Origin: Umezawaea sp049997955
GTDB lineage: Bacteria; Actinomycetota; Actinomycetes; Mycobacteriales; Pseudonocardiaceae
Direction: 5' to 3'
DNA: 64,000 bases
NCBI GenBank assembly: GCA_049997955.1
Contig: JAEBDY010000009.1
Coordinates: 1 to 64,000 of the forward strand
The notes under the pieces are model-generated. The model saw nothing but the letters and a program-made list of their open reading frames with translations, made no database searches and was not told the DNA's origin. The position numbers were made by a program, and so were the translations under genes. Every line of letters starts with the position of its first letter. The stretch's first letter is position 1. Shown here piece after piece: positions 16,096 through 25,157 of this stretch.

Positions 16096-16908
16096 TCAGA
16101 CCAGGCCGAAGCCGCAGTCGATCAAGGCTGTGCGGAGGTCTTCCGCGATTGCGGGGGTGGCGGCGAAGGTGGCGTCGTTGCCCAGGGCCGGGTCTTCTCC
16201 TGGCAGGTGGACCACCGCTCCTGCCTCGCCGGCCACCAGAGCGCCTGCCGCCCAGTCCCAGCGGCCCAGTGCGTGTTCCGCGTAGGCGTCCAGCCAGCCC
16301 GCTGCCACCGCGCATAGGTCCAGCGAGGCCGCGCCCGCCCTGCGGATGTCGCGGACCCTCGTCGACAGGGCCGCCCACGTCGTCGCCTGGCGTTGCCTGC
16401 GCTCCGCGCGGTACGCGAAGCCGTAGCCGATCAAGGACAGGTCCAGGCGGGTTGCCCGCGAGACGCCGAGGCGGGTGCCGTCGAGGTAGGCGCCGTGGCC
16501 CTTCGCCGCTGTCCAGACGCGGCCGCTGACCGGTTCCACCACCGCGCCCGCCACCGACACCCCGTCCAGCTGCGCGGCGATCGACACCGCGTAGTGCGGT
16601 AGGCCGTACAGGTAGTTCACGGTTCCGTCGATCGGGTCGACCACCCAGGTGAGGCCTTCGACCGCGGCGCTGCCGCCCTCCTCCTCGCCGATGACGGGCT
16701 CGCCTGGGCGCAAGATCGCCAAGCGATCGCGTACCAGCTGCTCAGAGGCCCTGTCGGCTTCCGTGACGACGTCGGTCGCGGTGCTCTTCGTGTCGATCTG
16801 GGCGCTGACGGCGGCGTGCCTGGTGCGCTGGACGAGCTCGGCGGCTTCGCGTGCGACCGCTACCGCGACGTCCACCAACGGGCGTGGATCGAAACTCAAC
16901 TGTTCCAC
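16096..16908 (-). CDS. suhB: Inositol-1-monophosphatase family protein SuhB
   Basis: Mg-dependent phosphatase of the IMPase family that dephosphorylates myo-inositol 1-phosphate and related substrates. It feeds phosphatidylinositol or mycothiol-type inositol needs in actinobacteria. The 270 residues carry the metal site GEEEG, then WVVDPIDGTVNYLYGLP, and the late motif WDWAAGALVAGEAGAVV. The GTG start at 16908 has only a weak upstream site. It is divergent from ppgK (86 bases between), as in M. tuberculosis (Rv2701c/Rv2702). Confidence 0.93.
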   Translation of the reverse strand: MEQLSFDPRPLVDVAVAVAREAAELVQRTRHAAVSAQIDTKSTATDVVTEADRASEQLVRDRLAILRPGEPVIGEEEGGSAAVEGLTWVVDPIDGTVNYLYGLPHYAVSIAAQLDGVSVAGAVVEPVSGRVWTAAKGHGAYLDGTRLGVSRATRLDLSLIGYGFAYRAERRQRQATTWAALSTRVRDIRRAGAASLDLCAVAAGWLDAYAEHALGRWDWAAGALVAGEAGAVVHLPGEDPALGNDATFAATPAIAEDLRTALIDCGFGLV

Positions 16909-16994
16909 CTACGTCACTCTCGCGGGACTATCCGTGGTGCTCAGGCTAGTGTCTGCGGCCACGGTTACTGAATCGAGTAGGAAGGCCACCGGGG

Positions 16995-17756
16995 ATGGGC
17001 AATACCCGCGGGTTCGGTGTGGACATCGGCGGCTCCGGCATCAAGGGCGGCCTGGTCGACCTGGAAGCAGGAGCACTGGACGGGGAGCGGTTGCGGATCG
17101 CCACGCCCCAACCGTCGACGCCCGAAGCGGTTGCCGACGTGGTGGCCGAGATCGTCGCGAAGTTCGAGTGGACAGGGCCGGTCGGCATCACGCTCCCGTG
17201 CGTGATCAAGCACGGTGTGGCGCTGACGGCCGCGAACGTGTCGAAGGACTGGGTGGACACGGACGCCCGCGCGCTGTTCGCGAAGCGGCTGGGCAAGCCG
17301 GTCGAGGACGTCGTGGTGCTGAACGACGCGGACGCGGCGGGCATGGCCGAGATGAAGTACGGCGCGGGTGTCGACCGCGACGGGCTCGTCGTGCTGCTGA
17401 CGTTCGGCACGGGCATCGGGAGCGCGCTGTTCCTGGACGGCAAGCTCGTCCCCAACACCGAGTTCGGCCACCTGGAGGTCGACGGGCACGACGCCGAGTC
17501 GAAGGCGGCCGCGTCGGTGAAGGAGGACAAGGGACTGTCCTGGGCCGAGTGGGCGCCTCGTGTCTCGCGCTACATCGGCGTGCTGGAGAACCTCATCTGG
17601 CCCGATCTGGTGATCGCGGGCGGAGGGGTCAGCAAGAAGGCGGAGAAGTGGTTGCCGCTGCTCGAAGTGCGCACCGAAGTCGTCGCCGCGGCGTTGAAGA
17701 ACGACGCGGGCATCGTGGGTGCCGCAGCGGCCGCCGCGCAGGGGATCCGGCACTGA
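16995..17756 (+). CDS. ppgK: Polyphosphate glucokinase
   Basis: A ROK-family kinase that phosphorylates glucose using inorganic polyphosphate or ATP. The 253 residues have the phosphate loop VDIGGSGIKGGLVD, GITLPCVIKHG, the catalytic Asp in VLNDADAAGMAEM and a second phosphate motif LTFGTGIGSALFLDG. EFGHLEVDG is conserved in the actinobacterial polyphosphate enzymes. The start is ATG 16995. It is followed after about 200 bases by sigA in the same direction, the arrangement found in mycobacteria. Confidence 0.95.
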   Translation: MGNTRGFGVDIGGSGIKGGLVDLEAGALDGERLRIATPQPSTPEAVADVVAEIVAKFEWTGPVGITLPCVIKHGVALTAANVSKDWVDTDARALFAKRLGKPVEDVVVLNDADAAGMAEMKYGAGVDRDGLVVLLTFGTGIGSALFLDGKLVPNTEFGHLEVDGHDAESKAAASVKEDKGLSWAEWAPRVSRYIGVLENLIWPDLVIAGGGVSKKAEKWLPLLEVRTEVVAAALKNDAGIVGAAAAAAQGIRH

Positions 17757-17824
17757 TCCGGAAAATCCACCACTCGATCTAGCTGCGAGAACACCCGTCC
17801 AACCCCCTCCAAAGCGAGCGGGGC

Positions 17825-17854
17825 GCAACATCACGCGATTCTCGTCGTTACAAT
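17825..17854 (+). promoter_or_regulatory. Possible sigA promoter
   Basis: TACAAT at 17849-17854 is a good -10. The -35 (GCAACA at 17825-17830, 18-base spacer) is weak. A leader of about 100 bases would follow, with a hairpin CCCGCCG/CGGCGGG at 17865-17886 ahead of the start codon. Assignment rests on position and the -10 box only. Confidence 0.4.
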
Positions 17855-17961
17855 GGAACGGTGCCCCGCCGGATGGCTTCGGCGGGCTCTCCCCCGAACT
17901 CTGGCGTCCGAGGTTTCGCGCCCTTCGGATCGCCGTGATCGACAGTCGCGAAAGGGCGTAC

Positions 17962-19302
<1,341 letters not shown>

Positions 19303-19312
19303 GAACGTTCAC

Positions 19313-19348
19313 GGCGAGGGCCCCGCACTCCGGTGCGGGGCCCTCGCC
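19313..19348 (+). terminator. sigA terminator
   Basis: A perfect 16-bp stem (GGCGAGGGCCCCGCAC at 19313-19328 with 19333-19348) and a TCCG tetraloop, ten bases after the stop. There is no T-run. Confidence 0.82.
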
Positions 19349-19949
19349 GCGCCGCGACCCACGGGGCGCACACGCGTTCGAAGGCGGACTCGCGGTGGCA
19401 GGCCGAAACAGAGCCGAACTCGGGTTGCGGTGGAGAGCGGCTCGACGTGCGCTGGACCGTCGATCGCGGGAAATCCGATATTTCGGGCCCCCTTGTCCGC
19501 AATTTGGCGTGTCCGGTGCCCCGTCGAGGTCACGGGAAGGTCTCCGAACGTCCGATGAACGGCAGGATTCGCGTCCGAATGGTGGAATCCGGGGCCGTGT
19601 TCGCTGTGAGCTGAGCAAAGTGTTACCGATCACACCAACGGCCGCACAGGTCCCACCAGTTGGAGCAATCCGAGGTCCTCAGCGGCCAAAACGCCTGGTC
19701 TGAAACCGTTGCCACGACTGCGGAAAGTGATTTTGAACCTGGATGTTCGGCGTTCGGGCCGCTTCGGCACACCGACGAGTGGGTAAATCGCGAGTGACGC
19801 GCATCGCCACGTCGACGGGAACACTGACTTCCGCCCGAACGTCTGAGAGAGTGGAGCCAGCGAGCACCGCGCACCAGCCAGATGCGTAGTGGTCGCAGCT
19901 TGGTAAGAGGGCACCGAAATCCTCGGTGCCGGGACGGAGGGAGACTCTC
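19349..19949. other. 600-base gene-poor leader region upstream of the DUF7455 gene
   Basis: No open frame here has both a ribosome-binding site and a recognisable product. Composition is less GC-rich than its neighbours, especially 19600-19860. A perfect hairpin GGCACCGA/TCGGTGCC (19910-19917 with 19923-19930) ends a few bases before the ribosome-binding site of the next gene. The stretch could hold that gene's promoter and a long 5' leader, or a small RNA. Confidence 0.5.
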
Positions 19950-20132
19950 ATGACCACACCCACGCTCACCCGCCCCGAGTTGACCGCTGCCGACCGCTGC
20001 GACCGCTGCGGGGCTGCTGCCCAGGTTCGCGCCGTACTCCCCTCCGGGGGCGAACTGCTGTTCTGCGGGCACCACGCCCGCGAGCACAGCACGAAGCTGC
20101 GCGAGCTCGCTGCCGAACTGCAGCAGGGCTAA
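19950..20132 (+). CDS. DUF7455-type small zinc-ribbon protein
   Basis: A 60-residue cytosolic protein starting MTTPTLTRPELTAADRCDRC. The CDRCG near residue 19 and CGHH near residue 43 make a one-finger metal site, followed by a charged helix (REHSTKLRELAAELQQG). The start is ATG 19950, preceded by a strong GGACGGAGGGAG. Such proteins are common near sigA in actinobacteria, but their role is not known. A leader hairpin lies directly before the ribosome-binding site. Confidence 0.85.
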   Translation: MTTPTLTRPELTAADRCDRCGAAAQVRAVLPSGGELLFCGHHAREHSTKLRELAAELQQG

Positions 20133-20174
20133 CAATCGGGGCCGCGTGTGGCCCTCAAGCACCCTTGCCGTTCC

Positions 20175-20204
20175 GGGGCGGGGATCCGAGAGGATCCCCG
20201 CCCC
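20175..20204. terminator. Bidirectional terminator between DUF7455 and ROK genes
   Basis: A perfect 13-bp stem GGGGCGGGGATCC (20175-20187) with 20192-20204 and a GAGA loop, between convergent genes. Confidence 0.82.
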
Positions 20205-20229
20205 CCTCGCGTTCAGGGGGCTTTCGCGG

Positions 20230-21402
20230 CTAGACCGTGCCGAGAACGGGTTCGAACGCCGCTTCGGCGGCGCCCACCAGCTTGGCGTCACGGCCGAGCG
20301 GTGACCTGACGATGCGCGTGCCGCCGACGGCCCTGCTGACCAGGCTGCGGCGCTGCACGACGGCCCTGACCTCGGCGACCACTGGTTCCGGCAGGGCCGT
20401 GAACAGGTCGCCCAGCACCACCAGCTCGGGTCCGAGCATGTTCACCACGGTCACCAGGCCCACGGCCAGCCACTCGGTGAACTCCCCCAGCCGGTGCATG
20501 ACGTTGTCGGGATCCATGGCCAGCGAGCGCAGCTCGGCCACGACGGCGCCCCGGGAGGCGTTCACCGGGAGCGCGAGCGCGCGGCACAGGGCGGCCTCGC
20601 CGACCTCGGTCTCCCAGCAGCCCTCACAGCCGCAGTAGCACGGGAGGCCGCCGGGGCGGACCACCATGTGCCCCAGCTCGCCCACGTAGCCACCGGTGCC
20701 CCGCAGGGGGGCGCCGTTGGAGATCACGCCGCCGCCGACGCCGACGTCGGCGGAGATGTAGACCATGTCCGACGCGCCGCGAGCGGCGCCGCGGACGTGT
20801 TCGGCGAGTGCGCCGAGTTCGGCGTCGTTGCCGACCTGCACCGGGAGTTCCATCACGGCGCTGAGGCGTTCGCCCAGCGCGACGTTCGTCCAGTGCAGGT
20901 TCGGCGCCTCGTGCACCCACCCGTCGGAGCGGCGGACCACCCCGGAGATGGAGACGCCCACCGCGACGGGTTCGAGGTCCAGGTCGTCGGTGAGCAGCTT
21001 CGCCGAGTCGACGATGTGGGTGATGACCTCGCGCGGATCGCGGGTGCGCGCGTGCAGGTTCCAGCTGTCCCTGCCGATGATCTCCCCGCCGAGCCCCACC
21101 ATCGCCATGGCCACCTGCTCGACGCGGATGTCGATGGCCAGGACGACGGCGGCGTGGGGCTGCGGGAGGACCAGCAGTGAGGGCCGACCGGCCCCGCTGC
21201 GTTGTGCGGGAACCCGTTCGGCGACCACTCCGGTCTCGGCGAGCCCGTCCACCAGGGCTTTGATCGTGCTGCGGTTGAGCCCTAGCTCAGCCGCCAGCGA
21301 CGCCCTGGTGGACGGACCGTCGACGTGCAACCGACGCAGGAGCGCGGTGCGGTTGTGCCTGCGGACCTCGTCGGGCCGGGCTCCCGCGGTCGGTGATGTC
21401 AC
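20230..21402 (-). CDS. ROK-family transcriptional regulator (XylR-type)
   Basis: A sugar-responsive repressor, 390 residues. The N-terminal winged helix (about 10-65) includes TRASLAAELGLNRSTIKALVDGLAETG. The ROK domain follows, with VGVSISGVV, the nucleotide-site remnant ISADVGVGGGVISNG and the zinc-binding CYCGCEGCWE. It lies 5 bases after the permease stop, so it is the last gene of the importer operon and most likely controls it. GTG 21402 was chosen because the frame further upstream is antisense noise over the permease. A candidate operator lies at 24889-24903. Confidence 0.88.
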   Translation of the reverse strand: MTSPTAGARPDEVRRHNRTALLRRLHVDGPSTRASLAAELGLNRSTIKALVDGLAETGVVAERVPAQRSGAGRPSLLVLPQPHAAVVLAIDIRVEQVAMAMVGLGGEIIGRDSWNLHARTRDPREVITHIVDSAKLLTDDLDLEPVAVGVSISGVVRRSDGWVHEAPNLHWTNVALGERLSAVMELPVQVGNDAELGALAEHVRGAARGASDMVYISADVGVGGGVISNGAPLRGTGGYVGELGHMVVRPGGLPCYCGCEGCWETEVGEAALCRALALPVNASRGAVVAELRSLAMDPDNVMHRLGEFTEWLAVGLVTVVNMLGPELVVLGDLFTALPEPVVAEVRAVVQRRSLVSRAVGGTRIVRSPLGRDAKLVGAAEAAFEPVLGTV

Positions 21403-21407
21403 CGCTG

Positions 21408-22829
21408 TTACGAAGCGGCCGAACGACGACGCGACAGCGCATCCACGCTGGCGGCCAGCAGCAGCACGAGGCCGGTGACGATGGAGACCACCGCGGCCTC
21501 CTGCTTGAGCAGGCCGAGGCCGTTCTCGATGATCGCGATGACCGCGCCACCGATGACCGCGTCGCGCAGCCGTCCCTTGCCGCCGAACAGCGAGGTGCCA
21601 CCGATGACCGCGGCGCCGACCGCGAACAGCAGGGTGTTGCCCGCGCCGGAGCTGGGCGAGACCGAGCCGATCTTCGAGGAGTACACGATGGCGCCGAGGG
21701 CGGCGACCGACGACGCGATCACGAAGACGCTCATCCGGATCTTGGGCACGTTGATGCCCGCGCGCCGGGCGGCTTCGGCGTTGCCGCCGACGGCGTAGAT
21801 GTGCCTGCCGTAGCCGGTGCGGTCGAGCACGAACGTGCCGACGGTGAGCAGCACCAGGACGATCGGCACCACGTACGGCACGCCCAGGATGATCACGTTC
21901 GGGTTGACCGCGCGGTTCTGGGTGAGCAGGAGGGTGGCGATCGCGCCGAGCAGGAGCACCACGGCGACCTTGATCAGGACGAGCGGCGTGGGTTGGGCGA
22001 CGAGACCCCTGCGCAGCCGGGAGAAGTGCCGGTTGAGCACCACGGCCGCGTAACCGCCGCCTGCCAGCAGGAACAGGACCCAGCTGCCGGTGATGTCGAG
22101 GTTGCCGTTGGCGACGTTGAACAGCACCTGGTCGTTGCGGATGGGCAGCGTGCCGCCCTGGCCGATGTACTTCAGCGTGACGCCGCCCCACGCCAGGAAC
22201 AGCGCGAGGGTCACGACGAAGGACGGGATGCCGACCTTGGCGACGAGGTAGCCGGTGAGGCTGCCGATCGAGGTGCCGATGCACAGCGCGAGCAGCATCT
22301 CGATCCACGCGTTCGGCGGCACGCCGAGCAGGAGGATCACCAGGCCGATGATCGGGAGGACGACACCCGGCCAGATGCGCAGCAGTGCGGACAGCACCGC
22401 CGCGATCACCATGAACCCGCAGGTGATGTAGAAGACGCCGTCACCGAAGGCGGACAGCATGTTGCCGTCCTTCACCAGGTGCAGCGCCATCACCGAGGCG
22501 GCCACGCCGGAGGCCGTGCCTGCGGACAGGTCGATCTCGCCGAGCAGCAGCACGAAGACCAGGCCCATCGCGATGATCACGATGCCCGCGCCCTGCGCCA
22601 GCAGGTTCGAGATGTTGCCCAGCGTCAGGAAGGTCTCCGACTGGGTGCCGAAGAAGACCACCAGCACGAGCAGGCCGAGCAGTGCGGGCAACGACCCGAA
22701 GTCGCCGCCGCGGACCTTGGCCACGTACTCCTTGAGCGCCTCACCTGCGGACTTGGAGGTCGTGTCGATGCCGAAGTCGGAAATGGCCCCGGTCTCGGGG
22801 GCCTTCTCACCGGAAGGGGTGTCAGTCAT
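21408..22829 (-). CDS. xylH: Xylose-type sugar ABC transporter permease (XylH family)
   Basis: Membrane subunit of a CUT2-type importer, 473 residues, longer than ribose permeases and in line with XylH. A soluble N-tail of about 45 residues precedes about 12-14 hydrophobic segments. The family signature GEIDLSAGTASGVAA lies near residue 100, and a long insert follows the middle helices. The start ATG 22829 has GAGGA upstream. An alternative ATG at 22847 overlaps the ATPase stop (TGATG). The substrate is predicted from family resemblance only. Confidence 0.88.
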   Translation of the reverse strand: MTDTPSGEKAPETGAISDFGIDTTSKSAGEALKEYVAKVRGGDFGSLPALLGLLVLVVFFGTQSETFLTLGNISNLLAQGAGIVIIAMGLVFVLLLGEIDLSAGTASGVAASVMALHLVKDGNMLSAFGDGVFYITCGFMVIAAVLSALLRIWPGVVLPIIGLVILLLGVPPNAWIEMLLALCIGTSIGSLTGYLVAKVGIPSFVVTLALFLAWGGVTLKYIGQGGTLPIRNDQVLFNVANGNLDITGSWVLFLLAGGGYAAVVLNRHFSRLRRGLVAQPTPLVLIKVAVVLLLGAIATLLLTQNRAVNPNVIILGVPYVVPIVLVLLTVGTFVLDRTGYGRHIYAVGGNAEAARRAGINVPKIRMSVFVIASSVAALGAIVYSSKIGSVSPSSGAGNTLLFAVGAAVIGGTSLFGGKGRLRDAVIGGAVIAIIENGLGLLKQEAAVVSIVTGLVLLLAASVDALSRRRSAAS

Positions 22830-22846
22830 GCTCTGTTCCTCGGGCA

Positions 22847-23620
22847 TCAGATGGTCGCGGTTTCCGGGCGGGCGATGCCCAGGTCGCCGGAGCGACCAGC
22901 GGTGATCAGCTCGACCACCTGTCCGTGGGTGACGTCCTTGGTCGGCAGCTGAGCCGCCATGCGCCCCAGGTACAAGCAGGCGATGCGGTCGGACACCTCG
23001 AAGACGTCGTTCATGTTGTGGCTGATGAGCACCACTCCGAGGCCCTGTTCGGCGAGCCTGCGGACCAGGTCGAGCACCTGGCGGGTCTGCGCCACGCCGA
23101 GTGCCGCGGTCGGCTCGTCGAGGAGCACGACCTTGCTGTCCCACAGCACGGACTTGGCGATCGCCACGGTCTGCCGCTGGCCGCCGGAGAGCGACGCGAC
23201 GGACGTGCGGACGGACTTCACGGTTCGCACGGACAGGGAGGCGAGCGTCTTGCGCGCCGCCTGCTCCATGTCGGCCTCGTCGAGCAGCCCGTACTTGCCC
23301 CGTTCACGACCGAGGAACATGTTCTGGACGATGTCCAGGTTCTCGCACAGCGCGAGGTCCTGGTAGACGACCTCGATGCCGTAGTCGGCCGCTTCGCGGG
23401 GACTGTGGATGGTGACCGGCTGACCTTCGAACAGCACTTCACCCGAGTCGATCGGGTGGATGCCCGCGATGGACTTGACCATCGTCGACTTGCCGGCGCC
23501 GTTGTCACCCACGAGCGCGGTGACCTCTCCGGCCCGCACGGTGAAGTCGATGTCGTGCAGCACGTGCACGGGTCCGAAGCTCTTGTTGATGCCGCGCAGC
23601 TCGAGAATCGGCTCGCTCAC
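22847..23620 (-). CDS. Xylose-type sugar ABC transporter ATPase
   Basis: A 257-residue ATPase with Walker A GDNGAGKST, Q-loop in VVYQDLALC, signature LSGGQRQ, Walker B VVLLDEPTAALG and switch His in LISHN. CUT2 ATPases are usually about 500 residues with two cassettes. This one has a single cassette, as in the short actinobacterial XylG/FrcA-type proteins, so it must dimerise. GTG 23620 is preceded by GGAGGA. It is separated from the binding-protein gene by a strong hairpin (23655-23700). Confidence 0.92.
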   Translation of the reverse strand: MSEPILELRGINKSFGPVHVLHDIDFTVRAGEVTALVGDNGAGKSTMVKSIAGIHPIDSGEVLFEGQPVTIHSPREAADYGIEVVYQDLALCENLDIVQNMFLGRERGKYGLLDEADMEQAARKTLASLSVRTVKSVRTSVASLSGGQRQTVAIAKSVLWDSKVVLLDEPTAALGVAQTRQVLDLVRRLAEQGLGVVLISHNMNDVFEVSDRIACLYLGRMAAQLPTKDVTHGQVVELITAGRSGDLGIARPETATI

Positions 23621-23654
23621 GGCTGTCCTCCAAAACAATGGGTCTTGCGGCGGA

Positions 23655-23700
23655 AACCGCGGTGGGCACCAGTCGGGGGCTGGCACCCACCGCGGCGGTT
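23655..23700 (-). promoter_or_regulatory. Intercistronic hairpin between binding protein and ATPase genes
   Basis: CCGCGGTGGG...CCAG pairs with CTGG...CCCACCGCGG around a G-rich loop, 16 bases past the binding-protein stop and 34 bases before the ATPase start. Similar hairpins in sugar-importer operons reduce downstream expression or stabilise the upstream mRNA, leaving the binding protein in excess. That role is inferred here. Confidence 0.6.
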
Positions 23701-23716
23701 GCGGTGAAGCGACTGG

Positions 23717-24844
23717 CTACTTGATGCCGAGCTCGGTGCAGACCGCGGCGAGGTCGGCGACGCAGATCTCGGAGGCCTTGACGGCGCCCGCGTCCACGAC
23801 GGACTTGACCTTGTCCTTGGTGATGAGCTGCGCGTCCAGCAGAACCGACGGGACGTCGCGGTTCGAGGTGGTGTCCTTCGTCTTGCCGGTGGCGATCTTG
23901 TCGGCACCCGCGGTGTCGCCCTTGGCGAGCAGACCGGCCAGCTTGGCGGTCGCCTCGGCCTCGGCCTTGATCGGCTTGAAGACGGTCATGTACTGGTCGC
24001 CTCGGAGCACGGCCTGCAGGCCGTCCGGGGTGGCGTCCTGGCCGGTGACCGGCACCTTGCCGTTGAGGCCGAACTTCTTCAGCACGGTGATGACCGCACC
24101 CGCGAGACCGTCGTTGGCGGCGACGACGCCGTCCACCTTCTGGCCGTTGCCGGTCAGGATCTGCTCGAAGACCTGGCCGCCGATGGCGTTGTCCCACTTC
24201 TCGATCGGCTGGGACTGCACCAGCTTCAGGTCACCGGAGGTGTAGAGCGGCTTGAGGATCTTCTCCTGGCCCTCGGTGAACAGCGTGGCGTTGTTGTCGG
24301 TCGGGGCGCCCTCGATCTGGATGACCTCGGCGCCCTTCTTGTCCTTCAGCGCCGTCGCGAGGCCCTGGCCCTGGAGTTCGCCGACCTTCACGTTGTCGAA
24401 GGAGACGTAGTACTTCGACGTGCCGCCCAGGTTGAGGCGGTCGTAGTCGATGACCGGGATGCCCTGCGCGTCGGCCTTGGCGGCCACCGCGGCGCCCACG
24501 GAGGAGTCCGGGGACGCGATGATCAGGACCTTGACGCCGGCGTTGATCATGCCGTCCGCCAGGGTGGTGAACTTCTGGTTGTCGCCCTGGGCGTTCTGGA
24601 TGTCCGCGTCCAGGCCTTCGGCCTTGAGCGCGGCGGCGAGGAGGGGCTTGTCGAAGCCCTCCCAGCGGGCGGAAGAGGCGGTCTCCGGAAGGATCACACC
24701 GACCTTCGTGCCGCCTGCCGCGCTACCGGTGTCGCTGGTTCCGGTGGAGCTGCTCCCACCGGTCGAACTGTTGGCACCGCACGCCGTCATGGCCACGGCA
24801 AGGCCGGTGCCTACGGCGATGAGGGCGAGGCTCTTGCTGCGCAT
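23717..24844 (-). CDS. xylF: Xylose-type sugar ABC transporter substrate-binding lipoprotein
   Basis: A 375-residue periplasmic-binding-protein type 1 fold anchored by a lipid. The lipobox MTACG puts the acylated Cys at residue 22, and a Ser/Gly/Thr linker follows. Motifs match XylF/ChvE-like proteins: KVGVILPETASSARWEGFDKP, VIDYDRLNLGGTSKYYVSFDN and GVVAANDGLAGAVI. It is first in a four-gene operon with ATPase, permease and ROK regulator. The start ATG 24844 follows AAAGGGA. The ligand is most likely D-xylose or a related aldose, by family. Confidence 0.9.
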   Translation of the reverse strand: MRSKSLALIAVGTGLAVAMTACGANSSTGGSSSTGTSDTGSAAGGTKVGVILPETASSARWEGFDKPLLAAALKAEGLDADIQNAQGDNQKFTTLADGMINAGVKVLIIASPDSSVGAAVAAKADAQGIPVIDYDRLNLGGTSKYYVSFDNVKVGELQGQGLATALKDKKGAEVIQIEGAPTDNNATLFTEGQEKILKPLYTSGDLKLVQSQPIEKWDNAIGGQVFEQILTGNGQKVDGVVAANDGLAGAVITVLKKFGLNGKVPVTGQDATPDGLQAVLRGDQYMTVFKPIKAEAEATAKLAGLLAKGDTAGADKIATGKTKDTTSNRDVPSVLLDAQLITKDKVKSVVDAGAVKASEICVADLAAVCTELGIK

Positions 24845-24888
24845 CCGCCATCCCTTTCACTGCTCTGTCCGAGGGCCGGACAGAAAAT

Positions 24889-24903
24889 GTTGTGGCGCAC
24901 AAC
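24889..24903. promoter_or_regulatory. Candidate ROK operator upstream of xylF
   Basis: A perfect inverted repeat GTTGTG-GCG-CACAAC located 45 bases upstream of the xylF start. A second short repeat, GTCC...GGAC, lies at about 24867-24881. The rest of 24845-25157 shows no gene. The link to the ROK regulator at 20230-21402 is by position only. Confidence 0.5.
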
Positions 24904-25157
24904 GTATGCCCTCGGACCGGGTGACCGGAACCACACTGCATCGATAAAGAAGGCACGATGCTGCAACGGAGAGGTAACCAAGCCGACATCTGACTACTGC
25001 AAATGCATGTGTCAGTCACGCTCGGTCACATTAACCGGTTGCGCAGTGTGTCCGGCGTCTCATTTGGCGCAGACAGATGACGAGCAAGATTCACGTCTTG
25101 TCCGGCTCGCGAACGGTCGAGGACCGGACAGCGAACAACCGGTGAACGGGCTCGGGA

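Noticed and set aside
20230..22308. 692-residue version of the ROK regulator
   Set aside because: Its first 300 residues are an out-of-frame reading of the permease. The regulator proper starts at 21402.
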